This document shows positions 30,345 through 41,498 of a stretch of 64,000 nt of DNA, piece after piece. The notes beneath the pieces were generated by a model. The model was given only the letters and a program-made list of their open reading frames with translations, was not told the origin of the DNA and ran no database searches. The position numbers and the translations under genes were made by a program. How positions within the stretch are numbered: position 1 is the stretch's first letter; the number at the start of each line of letters is the position of its first letter. Source of the DNA: Pomphorhynchus laevis (taxonomy: Eukaryota; Acanthocephala; Palaeacanthocephala; Echinorhynchida; Pomphorhynchidae); contig WNNJ02001248.1 in NCBI GenBank assembly GCA_012934845.2, positions 1 through 64,000 on the forward strand. Direction: 5' to 3'.

Positions 30345-33300
30345 TTTCAAGTTAGTAGTTTCAAAATGCAATCGATCCTGCGAAGTCAACATATTCTTGT
30401 CCAAGGCTGTAAAGGAATGGACCAGTTATGCAAGGGATGACTTGGTTCGTTATTACGATATTGTTGACAATATTCACATTGTTGTATATAATTCTCAATG
30501 TCTGAGCCGATTTTAGGCCACCAAACATAAAAACGAGACAGCGCCTTCATCAATACGATACCCGGATGACCCGCATGCAAAACTCTCAGCACGTCTTTCC
30601 GCAACGTTGATGGAACTACTACTCTTGCTCCGAGTGGAACAATGTCACCCTCGGTTGATAACTCTGACCGTCGACAACTGTAAGGCTTCATTAATTCATC
30701 AATTTTGTAAGGTCAGTTCGTTTTTAAATATCCTCAAACTTTACTTAATATATGGTCTTGTCTAGTTGCCTCTCTCAGCGCCAATTCAGTTAGCATAGAT
30801 GCACCTTTAAACTGTTATCCACTATTAAATTTATATAGGGTGATGAAATTCTACTTGTTTCGACTTCAGTATTGGATGGAAATCGCGATAATACATCAGC
30901 CATTACATTTTCTTTTCCAGAAACAAATTCTAGTTCATAATCATACTCACCCAATAGCAATGCTCATCTTACCAGAAGTTGATTAGTGACTTTAGGTAAG
31001 TTACGATGATGACCAAAAATATACTTTAGTGGCTTGTGATCACTCAGTAAGACAAACGTTCGTCCGAGTAAATAATAACGAAATTTGGAAATACCAAATA
31101 TCAAGGCCAATGCTTCACGATCAATTTGTGAGTAATTTTTCTCTGCAACTTGAAGCTTTCTGGATGCATATGCTATCGGCATAAAGCGATTATCATTTGT
31201 AGCCTGTAAGAGAACATCGCACAGTCCATTCTCGCATGCATCACAGTACAATTTTAACTTACACTTGCCATCATACGGAACTAATACCTCCGGACGAAGC
31301 ATACATTGCTTGGCATAATCCAACTGCTTCTGATGATCCGCTTCCCATTTCCACTTGATTCTACTCGAGGTCAATTCGTACAATCCAGAACAATGGCAAC
31401 GTATGTAAGGAATAAAGCACTGTAAAAATCCCACTGTACCAAGAAAAACACGAAGTTCTTTTTGACTATTAGGCGAGGGGATATCCTAAATTGCTTTAAT
31501 CTTTTCATCGTCGGCTCGAATAGCGGGTCAATCTAATATATGACCTAAGAACTTAACAGTTTTCTTCATAAACATACATTTATCTTGCTTGACTTTCAAA
31601 CCGACATCCAATAGTTTCTGCAGCACACAATGTAACCGATTAAGATGTTCATTATCCGTCCCTGCTGATATTATAATGTCATCGACATAAACCGCTACAC
31701 CGAGAATGCTACCTAGTAAATTGTGCATATACCTCTGAAATACAAGGGGTGCTACAGACAAGCCGAATGGAAGACTGCGATAACGATAAAAGCCAAACGG
31801 AGTTGAAATGTTAAGATATTTCCTGGAATCCTTGTCAACGTGCATTTATGCGTATGCATCCTTCAAATTGAGTATTGTATAGGAAGTACCACCAGATATT
31901 TTACTCAACAATTCCTCAAATGTCGGCAACTCATAAGTATCACATCTTAAGAATAGATTTACTGTCGCCTTAAAATCTGCACACATTCTCAATTAATTGT
32001 CTTTTTTTGGAACTAAAACTATAGGACTCGCCCATTCAATAAATTCACGTCCCAAATCTACAGGCTCAATTGTTTTATTATCGACTAATCTCAAAATCTC
32101 GTTCTTTAACGTGTCTTTAAGAGGCAGTGGTATTCGACTAGCAGGTACACATTTTGGAATTGCATTCGGACTAAGTTTTAATTGTATTACATAACCCTTT
32201 ACACTCCCAAGATCGTTACTAAATACACCTTTCATCAGATTTAATATCTGACTTAATCTTTCAGACGATTTTAATTGATTTACAGAAATATTATGATTAA
32301 TCTGTACTTGTGGTGGCCAAGGTATTTCGAACGCTTTAATCCAAGGCTGACCACATAAGTTTTTCTCTGATCCGGAAATCACATCTGCATGCAAACACTT
32401 TTCGACCCCATTTAAATTCGCCCTGAGCAGACATCGACCCGAGCTTTTTAATTTCGAACCGCCATAACTGCGAAGCCATCGGCCTTCACTTAATTGTGGC
32501 GCACCAATTGCCGACCCGAGTTCACTTGATATAGTCGTGACCATGGCACCAGTACCATACTCCATCACTGCTGGAATTTCATTTAAGGTCACTTTTATGA
32601 CTGGTAGAAAATCACGACCATTCTGGCTAACATTGCAAATATGTAAATTGGCTAATTCTTCTTCCTCAGAACGTTCGCTACTGTATAATACCACTTGGTT
32701 GACAGCACCTCGGCGATGTTTGTAGCATCGGCGAATATGCCCCATTTTCCCACAGTTGTAGCATTTGACGTTTGTTGCCCAGCATTGTTGTTCGTAGATA
32801 TGCTTGTAGCCATTACAACGAGGACACCGTGGCCTCATATTCTTATCTACATTCGATTGATACTGTGTATCCCTTTTACGAATAACCTTTACTTTGTTGA
32901 CATTGCCAATTTCTTCGTCAGGCGTTTGATTTGCATTTGTCGTTAATATGTTTTTGGTACGTTGGGTCATTTCCCAATTTGTCGCGATTCGAATTACTTC
33001 ATTAAGTGAAGGATTTTATAACGGAATTGCAGCTGTTATAATTTCTTCAACCGGCGTAAATGCGACAATCAAATCTCGAAGTCTATAGTCGATTGCTTGA
33101 TGAGCATTTACAATTGAGGCGTCGTAAAAAGCACACCGGCTTGCCAAACCTCTCGCCTCTGCCATCCAATCTTTATGAGACTGGTTCGATTTGTGTCTGC
33201 ATTGAGAAAATGCGAACCGAGCAGCAACAACACGACAAGGTTTTTGAAAATGTCCATCCAAACACTTCATGATAGCATCAAATGTAATTTCTTCTTGCTC

Positions 33301-34108
33301 GTATGTTGGTAATAACTGACCAATTATGCGAAAAATACATCTACCGCAACATGACAGCAGAAATTGTTTCTGACGCTCGCTCGATGTCACCCCAAACATC
33401 TTAAGATAATTCTGCAACTGTATTGAATAATCTTGCTACGAATCATTATTGGAATCAAATGGCTGAAACAACGAAATACTGGTGTGAAGATCCTGGCTAT
33501 TATTCGTTTGAAGATTAGCAACAACTTGACTTAGCGTTCGCTGTTGTTCTAATATCAATTGCAGCATGTCATGAGGTAATAATCTTTCTTGTTGCTCGTT
33601 CTTAACACCCTCGTCGCCATTTGTTGCATTTACGTTCATCACAATGCAAATAAAGATTTAAAGTTTTTTACTTGTTGTTCGCTACCAACAAAAAACTGTC
33701 TACATGTAAACTGAGTGTAACATGTATAGAAATAAATCAAAGCGTTACCACAACATAGTGTTAGTGAACAATCAATAGAGTTTTACCGACAGTGTATGAA
33801 TTCGATGCACTACCACTACGTAACAGAAGCGTGCCAACGAAGCATGGACAACTGAATGTCGACCCCGACTCATCGCAGTAGCATCAAAGTGGTGCGGGCG
33901 TTCCTCGAAGCCCTTCCGATCACATTCGTCGGCACACGACTTGATCACCGATCTATTTCTATCGCCGTGGCGTTGAGGCTCGGTGTTCAATACTTTCAAC
34001 GGCATCGTTGTATCTGCGGAGTGTTGGTCCCGCGGCACAGTGATCATGCCTTATACTGCAACAGGATAACGTCTCGTCACCATCGACACTACGTAACATT
34101 ATCTAGAT
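30345..34108 (-). mobile_element. Ty3/gypsy-type LTR retrotransposon fossil
   Basis: A minus-strand fossil of an LTR element of the Ty3/gypsy group. Parts in order on its own strand are a candidate 5' LTR of about 394 bp with TG/CA ends (33705-34098), a gag region (33016-33642), a CCHC zinc knuckle and protease region followed by the start of RT (31993-32970), RT with YVDD box (31528-31845), RNase H (30964-31434) and the HHCC zinc-binding part of integrase (30386-30691). It is incomplete and broken, with several breaks, and a second LTR is not seen. Age cannot be set without an LTR pair; the number of breaks suggests it is not recent. Confidence 0.85.
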
Positions 34109-34111
34109 CAT

Positions 34112-34886
34112 AAGGGGCAGGCCCAATTGATATTAACCCCCAACTTCTTAAGTTACTTGCTCCTGTTCTGGCTGAGCCATTAGCCTCCAGATTTGAGCTG
34201 AGCTTGCGCATCTCGAAGTTACCTGCCGCCTGGAAAAAAGCGATTGTAGTACCAATTTATAAAAATGGTGAAAACTATAGGGCAATAAGTCAAACTAGTG
34301 TTGTATGCAAAGTGATTGAGCGCATACTAAACAGACGCATATATGATCATTTGAATTCGCTGAGAATTCTCAATAATGCACAGTATGGATTTCGCCCTCG
34401 GCGTTAATGTCTTACAAACTTATTACATGCTCGTGAAGATTGGGTTGGAGATATTGCTTACGGGTACTGTATCGACGTAATATGTCTTGACTTTAGTCGG
34501 GCTTTTGATAGGGTGCCCCACAAAATTCTAATTTCCACCCTTAAGTCTTATAAAATCAATCGCTTCATAATAAGCTGGATTCAGGATTTTCTTTAAGATA
34601 GATCATTTGCTGTTCGTGTAGGTCAATGCATATATTCTTATAGTTCTATCACCTCAGGAGTACCACAGGGATCAGCCTTAAGCCCCTTGTTGTTTAACAT
34701 ATTTATAAATTATCTACTAGATTTACTTGAGAATTGTAGTGTTTTAGCTTTTACCGATGATGTAGAGGTATGGAAATTGATTAAAACCAACAAGGATCGA
34801 AATGACTGTCAAAATATCTTAAACATTGTTTATCGATGGTCCTTGAACACTGGAATCGTATTGAATATTAAAAAGTGTGCACATAT
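34112..34886 (+). pseudogene. LINE-H copy H1, RT fragment
   Basis: Plus-strand RT relic: LPAAWKKAIVVPIYKNGENYRAIS, VCKVIERILNRR, NAQYGFRPRR (stop), CLTNLLHARED, CLDFSRAFDRVPHK, SGVPQGSALSPLLFNIF, AFTDDVEVWKLIKTN and LNIKKCAH. Three in-frame stops or changes (34405, 34595). The catalytic box is TDD rather than ADD. It is replaced at 34887 by the I1 leader. It has no C-terminal tail; H2 carries that. Confidence 0.75.
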
Positions 34887-35640
34887 ACAAAAGGTTTGTG
34901 AGATTAATAACATACATTCAAAATTTCAGTTCCAGATTTCAGTTCCGCGAGCAAAGCGAGCGGAAAATCTTGTCCAAACAACAACCGTTGATATTGATCC
35001 AATGGCAAAATCTCGTGGTCGACCTCCTAAAAGCAGTGATGTTGCTACTATTCCAAATTCAACTTTAAATCAATCAATGAATGACGCTTCCCAGATACGT
35101 TTACCTTGCGACCAAGCAAATACTATTGATTATATTACGCAACAAACAGGGGTGTGATGGAATAGGCTGCAATGTTTGGACAGCTGTTTGCTACCCATCG
35201 GCTGATAAAGCTGTCTTTTCGGCTCACACATTTTTATGTGGTTTTTGCTGTGCCTCACTTTACAAAAATGTTGACAGTGCATCCTCGGTTCCGCCTACAC
35301 GAAATATAGATAAATCAACAATGCACGGATCTGTGGAAAATTATCTTTTATGATCAGCAAAGAAGACCATATGAGTGCTTCAATAAACATTGATTTTGAT
35401 TTAACTGATGATGGTTTGACTCAATCTGATTAAATCTACATGAATATTGGTAATTCTGCGATTATTCCTTCGACAAATACTGTGGACATATTCCGTCAAC
35501 AGAAAAGATAAATATAATGTAATCAAAACTTGAAAATTGCAGAATACTGAACAATCCATTAAGAGCAAAGCTGGTAATAGGAATTATCGATTTACTAATA
35601 GTGGAACAAATACTTATAATCGTCAAATAATACATACTCC
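34887..35640 (+). mobile_element. LINE-I copy I1, 5' fragment (leader and ORF1 start)
   Basis: Starts with AAAAGGTTTGTGAGATTAATAA and CATACATTC, the shared leader, then two AGTTCC units, a GC hairpin (34945-34963) and AAAATCTTGTCCA. ORF1 starts at ATG 35002 (MAKSRGRPPKSSDV). After a frame change 35150-35260 reads GCDGIGCNVWTAVCYPSADKA and FLCGFCCASLYKN, the Cys-motif. No further domain is recognised before H2. The leader is like B2's, but the ORF1 is not B's. Confidence 0.65.
34945..34963 (+). promoter_or_regulatory. GC-rich hairpin of I1, core inverted relative to B2
   Basis: CCGCGAGCAAAGCGAGCGG between CAGTT and AAAATCTTGTCCA. It is the reverse complement of the B2 hairpin (one loop change) although the flanks are in the same orientation. 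Confidence 0.75.
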
Positions 35641-36600
35641 TAAAGCAAGTAGTATTTGCTGATGATGTAAAGGTATAAAAATTGATTAAAACCAACAAGG
35701 ATCGAAATGACTTTAAAAATATCCTAAACATTGTTTATCGATGGTCCTTGAACACTGGAATCGTATTGATATTAAAAAGTGTGCACATATGATATTAGGT
35801 CATAGCAATGTGAGTCAAGAATATTTTATTGGCAACGAGTTTGTTGTTACCAAGCAGTTCATTCAGGAGCTTGATATAATTGTTCAAAACAATCTGAAAA
35901 CACGTGCTAACACTGATAGGATTTGTAAAGCAGCAAGAATAATGACCTATATCGTCAAAAATTGATTTAAAGATTTATCTCCCGTTTGTGTTGTGCGTTT
36001 ATATAATACCGTTATAAGACCGATATTAGAATATGTGTCGCCCGCAGTCTTTCCGTGTACGCGTACAGAACTTAATCAATTAGAGCTCGTACTTCGACGG
36101 TTTACGAAATTATGTCCTCAGGTACGATATCTTCCATATGAGACACGAATAAAAAGTTTGAATATGCCGACAGTGCGTGAAAGTTTCCTTCTTTTCAGCC
36201 TTCTAGTTATGTATTGACTAATTAACGAAGATAGAAATTTTCCAGCAAATAGAGTTGAACTCAATGAACGGGATGGACGTAGAGGGCACTCGAAGGTACT
36301 TGTAGTACATGAACACGGAAAATACCCTCGTCATTTCCGACTGTCCCATCGAGCGGTGAAATGTTTGGAATCGTTTTCCAGTTGATGTCGTTGCGGTGCA
36401 TACAATCAATGAATTTAAATCCAGGATAAAGAACTGGATTCGAAATGAGAACGAGTGGTGGTTGCTGCAGTACCCATGTTTCTGATATATTTATTGAATG
36501 ATTGTTTTGATTTTTTCTTGTATTAATTAGTTTTTTTGTGAGCGGTCAAACAGTCTTATGGCTATGACCTGTAGTAATAATAAATTTGACATCGTCGAAC
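35641..36600 (+). mobile_element. LINE-H copy H2, RT end and C-terminal tail
   Basis: Begins VVFADDVKV and repeats the last 140 or so bp of H1 (LIKTNKDRND, IVYRWSLNTGIV), then continues: YFIGNEFVVTKQFIQELDIIVQ (35741-35965), RLYNTVIRPILEYVSPAVF and LRRFTKLCPQVRYLPYETR (35993-36217), and a tail containing RHFRLSHRAVK. It ends with CAGTCTTATGGCTATG and AATAATAAAT. Several stops and frame changes. Confidence 0.75.
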
Positions 36601-36609
36601 TCAATATTG

Positions 36610-37068
36610 TCATTTATTGATGGCATGGTTCAAAATAGCAGATATAATATCCCCCTTCCTTCGAGCATTACGATGTTCCTTCATGCTAAGGTGTAATGGT
36701 CGTTTAGTCTGACCCACGTAGCTTGCATTACCTTCTTTACATTTTATCTCATATAAGACACCTAATGTTTGCTGAGTTAAAGGTTTCTGCTTGAACACGG
36801 ATGCTAGACACTTGCTACGTGGACAGTAAACTGTTGGATGAGATGACAGCTGTCGTCTTAGACTATCTTCAAATCGATTCATGCTAAGGTTATCAACAAA
36901 AGATGATCGCACAAATATTTTAATTTTCACTTGATCATTTTGGTATGTGTGGATGAAAAAATGTCCCCTTCGATTTTCGATCAGTCTGGTGAAATAATGT
37001 CCCCTTCGATTTTTGATCCGTCTGGATGATGGGCCATCTTGGAAAGGCACGATTTTAAGTTTAGACAA
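36610..37068 (-). pseudogene. PLE2 GIY-YIG endonuclease domain
   Basis: 152 codons. The end reads LGVLYEIKCKEGNASYVGQT, KRPLHLSMKEHRNARRKGD: the GIY-YIG-like core (VLYEI/YVGQT), the Arg-rich helix and the EH..A motif of PLE endonucleases. Cys residues C(PRSK)C precede it. A short duplication around the phrase RIKNRRGHYF/RLIENRRGHFF is visible. The enzyme nicks target DNA for priming in active PLEs. Confidence 0.8.
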
Positions 37069-37394
37069 TAATTGATCTGACAGTCATCTGTTTATATTTA
37101 TCTGAACAAATTTCAAAGACATTAGTAACAACGAAGTGCTGCGGATATCTTATATTTGAATGGTATATTAGTAGACCAAAGAGGAGGATTCAATGTAATA
37201 TCATGTTTACGATAACGATATAACTCAATTATGATATTATTTTCACGTCTAACCAGCGCAACAAGAAATTCGATCGATTGTTTGCAGTCTTCTAACTGTA
37301 CCTGTCATTCAATGCCTTGATATTTATTATTAAGCACATTTAGACGTGGTACCTTATTTGGACGCGTGTCGAAAACCATAAACATATCATCAGG

Positions 37395-38240
37395 AAAACG
37401 TAATCGTTTTCCTTCGCGCGATCGATGCATTATCATATCTAATTAAAAGGTTTCCGAATCTGCTTCTCCTCAATGTCGCCTCGATGATGATGTATCTGCA
37501 TTCAGGTATATCCTAGCAACCATTCTTCCTGATAATAATCTATCCCTCTTCAATAATATCGATCCTGTATCTTTGATCCGTTTAAACAAATCCACTAAAT
37601 CTAATCATATCAGTCCTCCACTCTTAAAAATCGTTTTCCGACATAGTTCACATGCCTATTCTGTACTCTCCAAACGCTTTAAACTTATTACCACTTCATC
37701 TACTTGCCGTATCTTTCCTGACCGCTCCCCTTCTGATATTGCCCAGCTCAATTTTGAAAAACGTCGACGTGAAACAAACGGCGAGTCATCCTTATCTATA
37801 CGTAAAATCAACGGAAATTTTCACGTTGTACACACAAGGCCAAAAATTCGATGGCGTCCCATCTCTCCCCCTTGTCTTCTTCGCTAGTCGATCTCGCTCC
37901 TAAGCATACTTTTCGTCTTAGTCTATTCAACACTCGCTCCATTCTTCATAAAGCTGATATGCTTCTCGATATCTTCGATCAATTATCTATCGATATTCTC
38001 TGCATTACCGAATCCTGGCACTGACTCCGACGATCTTGCTATTCGTCGTCTATGTCGCTCTGGTTGTTCTCTAGTTGAATCAGCTCGTCAAATTACATCT
38101 CATACATCTACTGCGTCTAACCATGGCGGTATTGTTGCCATTGCTCGTCACCCAATGTCTTTACGTAAAATCAACGTTAACATCCGTTACACTTCGTTCG
38201 AATTACTCATATGCAGATTATCAACTCCTTTCCCTCTAAC
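37395..38240 (+). mobile_element. LINE-B copy B5, partial unit of the tandem array
   Basis: Begins at the ORF1 C-terminal domain (CGTAATCGTTTTCCTTCGCG), carries 37573-37887 (IEKRRRETNGE-like to RPKIRWRPISPPCLLR, the true ORF1 end), then the ORF2 ATG at 37849 and endonuclease start, and breaks at TTTCCCTCTAAC. A stop follows CIIISN. It shares its right breakpoint with B6. Confidence 0.85.
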
Positions 38241-38267
38241 CTATAGTGGGAAACTTTGAGAAAACAA

Positions 38268-38299
38268 TATCTCAAACTTTTTTTTAAAAGTTTGAGATA
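38268..38299. repeat. 14-bp perfect inverted repeat at B6 5' end
   Basis: TATCTCAAACTTTT, TTTT loop, AAAAGTTTGAGATA. The right arm is the ordinary leader found in A3 and I1; the left arm is an inverted copy. Repeated at 40093-40124 in B7. Confidence 0.9.
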
Positions 38300-38365
38300 A
38301 ATAACATACAATTATTCCTGTCAGTTCCAGATTATTCCTGCCAGTTCCGCTCGCTACGCTCGCGG
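38286..38365 (+). promoter_or_regulatory. B6 5' leader module
   Basis: AAAAGTTTGAG, ATAAATAACATACAATTATT, two AGTTCC units and the GC hairpin CCGCTCGCTACGCTCGCGG (38347-38365), then ORF1 ATG at 38394. The same order is seen in I1 and, in part, in A3, A2, D1 and B2. Confidence 0.7.
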
Positions 38366-38393
38366 ATTGAGCTCAATCTATCGAAAAAAGGTC

Positions 38394-39272
38394 ATGCCTA
38401 AAATAGCGCGATCTCAGATCCCTGTTCCTGATCAAGAATCTTCCACATCAGAATGCAATGATGGTTATACCAGCTTTGAAGTTGGATGCGATTCCAAAGA
38501 TTGCGATGTATGGACACTTGTTCGTGTTAAAATATCCGACCACTCGGTGTATAAAGGTAAACATTTCACTTGCGGTTTTTGTACATCAGTACGACTACAA
38601 CAGTTATCTTGCTCATCTACTCCTGTATCACACACGACCACTCAAACCAATGCTGTTTTAGATGTTTCCCTCGCATCAACACCTGACTTCGCATCATATA
38701 ATCCTATTATTAAACCTACTCTCTCACACACTCCTCGTTCAACTACGTACCAAACTTCCATTAATCTTTCTCATTCTAACAATGCTAACGGTAAAGCTTT
38801 TCATCTCGTACCTCCTCTTTCCTATTCCTCCCCCAATCTAAATAAATCTCAAACTTCTTTATTCTCCTCACGTACTCCTTACTCGACCTCCCCTGTATCA
38901 CCTCTCAATAATTTACACCCTTCCATCAAAATCATTTCCAGCAACATTTCCGATCAACTGATTCAACACTCCATTCCTGTCACTCATGCCCCAACCTATT
39001 TTAGTTCTCCTTACTCTACCTCCCACGTAACACTTCCAAATAATTTACATCCTTCATTTAAAATCATATCCAGTCACATCTCTGATCAACCGATTCAACA
39101 CCCCGCTCCTGTCACACTTGCTCCAACCAATATTAATTCTTTATCAAGCACCCCTGTCATTTCCACTTCTATCTGCTCATATACCTCGACTCCTACCAGC
39201 TCTGTCCGTCCACCACTTTCACTAAATCGTTTTCCTTCGCGCGATCGCTGTATAATCATATCAAACTTATAG
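38394..39272 (+). pseudogene. B6 ORF1
   Basis: ATG at 38394 (MPKIARSQIPVPDQ) chosen because other families also start with M-(A/P/T/G)-K-rich. Cys-motif at residues about 31-65: GCDSKDCDVWTLVRVKI, FTCGFCTSVRLQQL. A long Ser/Thr/Pro/Asn linker contains an internal repeat (NNLHPSIKIISSNISDQ / NNLHPSFKIISSHISDQ). It stops at TAG right after RCIIISNL; the C-terminal RNA-binding-like domain follows in the same element, to about 39700. Confidence 0.75.
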
Positions 39273-40218
39273 CTTTTCGAATCTGCTTATCCACAATCTC
39301 GCCTCGATGATGATGTATCTGCTTTCAGGTATATCCTAGCAACCATTCTTCCTGATGATAACCCATCCCTCTTCAATAATATCGATCCTGTATCCTTTAT
39401 TCGTTTAAACAAATCTACTAAATACAATCATCTCAGTCCTCCACTCTTAAAAATCGTTTTCCGACATAGTTCACATGCCTATTTTGTACTCTCCAAACGC
39501 TTTAAACTTATTACCACTTCATCTACTTGCCGTATCTTTCCTGACCGCTCCCCTTCTGATATTGCCCAGCTCACTTTTGAAAAACGTCGACGTGAAACAA
39601 ACGGCGAGTCATCCTTATCTATACGTAAAATCAACGGAAATTTTCACGTTCTTCACACAAGGCCAAAAATTCGATGGCGTCCCATCTCTCCCCCTTGTCT
39701 TCTTCGCTAGTCGATCTCGCTCCTAAGCATACTTTTCGTCTTAGTCTATTCAATACTCGCTCCATTCTTCATAAAGCTGATATGCTTCTCGATATCTTCG
39801 ATCAATTATCTATCGATATTCTCTGCATTACCGAATCCTGCCACTCTGACTTCGACGATCTTGCTATTCGTCGTCTATGTCGCTCTGGTTGTTCTCTAGT
39901 TGAATCAGCTCGTCAAATTACATCTCATACATCTACTGCGTCTAACCATGGCGGTATTGTTGCCATTGCTCGTCACCCAATGTCTTTACGTAAAATCAAC
40001 GTTAACATCCGTTACACTTCGTTCGAATTACTCATATGCAGATTATCAACTCCTTTCCCTCTAACCTATAGTGGGAAACTTTGAGAAAACAATATCTCAA
40101 ACTTTTTTTTAAAAGTTTGAGATAAATAACATACAATTATTCCTGTCAGTTCCAGATTATTCCTGCCAGTTCCGCTCGCTACGCTCGCGGATTGAGCTCA
40201 ATCTATCGAAAAAAGGTC

Positions 40219-41097
40219 ATGCCTAAAATAGCGCGATCTCAGATCCCTGTTCCTGATCAAGAATCTTCCACATCAGAATGCAATGATGGTTATACCAGCT
40301 TTGAAGTTGGATGCGATTCCAAAGATTGCGATGTATGGACACTTGTTCGTGTTAAAATATCCGACCACTCGGTGTATAAAGGTAAACATTTCACTTGCGG
40401 TTTTTGTACATCAGTACGACTACAACAGTTATCTTGCTCATCTACTCCTGTATCACACACGACCACTCAAACCAATGCTGTTTTAGATGTTTCCCTCGCA
40501 TCAACACCTGACTTCGCATCATATAATCCTATTATTAAACCTACTCTCTCACACACTCCTCGTTCAACTACGTACCAAACTTCCATTAATCTTTCTCATT
40601 CTAACAATGCTAACGGTAAAGCTTTTCATCTCGTACCTCCTCTTTCCTATTCCTCCCCCAATCTAAATAAATCTCAAACTTCTTTATTCTCCTCACGTAC
40701 TCCTTACTCGACCTCCCCTGTATCACCTCTCAATAATTTACACCCTTCCATCAAAATCATTTCCAGCAACATTTCCGATCAACTGATTCAACACTCCATT
40801 CCTGTCACTCATGCCCCAACCTATTTTAGTTCTCCTTACTCTACCTCCCACGTAACACTTCCAAATAATTTACATCCTTCATTTAAAATCATATCCAGTC
40901 ACATCTCTGATCAACCGATTCAACACCCCGCTCCTGTCACACTTGCTCCAACCAATATTAATTCTTTATCAAGCACCCCTGTCATTTCCACTTCTATCTG
41001 CTCATATACCTCGACTCCTACCAGCTCTGTCCGTCCACCACTTTCACTAAATCGTTTTCCTTCGCGCGATCGCTGTATAATCATATCAAACTTATAG
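40219..41097 (+). pseudogene. B7 ORF1
   Basis: Same protein as B6 ORF1, including the premature TAG. Downstream 41098-41537 still encodes DDDVSAFRYIL, IEKRR-equivalent EKRRRETNGESSLSIRKINGNF and RPKIRWRPISPPCLLR in the ORF1 frame or its neighbour. Because B6 and B7 share the stop, it arose before the tandem duplication. Confidence 0.75.
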
Positions 41098-41498
41098 CTT
41101 TTCGAATCTGCTTATCCACAATCTCGCCTCGATGATGATGTATCTGCTTTCAGGTATATCCTAGCAACCATTCTTCCTGATGATAACCCATCCCTCTTCA
41201 ATAATATCGATCCTGTATCCTTTATTCGTTTAAACAAATCTACTAAATACAATCATCTCAGTCCTCCACTCTTAAAAATCGTTTTCCGACATAGTTCACA
41301 TGCCTATTTTGTACTCTCCAAACGCTTTAAACTTATTACCACTTCATCTACTTGCCGTATCTTTCCTGACCGCTCCCCTTCTGATATTGCCCAGCTCACT
41401 TTTGAAAAACGTCGACGTGAAACAAACGGCGAGTCATCCTTATCTATACGTAAAATCAACGGAAATTTTCACGTTCTTCACACAAGGCCAAAAATTCG

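Larger units (their letters stand above)
38241..40065 (+). mobile_element. LINE-B copy B6, 1825-bp tandem unit
   Basis: 5' UTR, ORF1 and the first part of ORF2, ending at the same TTTCCCTCTAAC breakpoint as B5. The next 1825 bp (start of B7) repeat it almost base for base: the 301-codon open stretch at 38367-39272 is identical in protein to 40192-41097. The two differ near the endonuclease start (TGCCACTCTGACTTC against TGGCACTCTGACTCC). Confidence 0.9.

Noticed and set aside
33772-34113. Small ORFs in the candidate LTR of the gypsy fossil
   Set aside because: Non-coding LTR sequence; no homology recognised.
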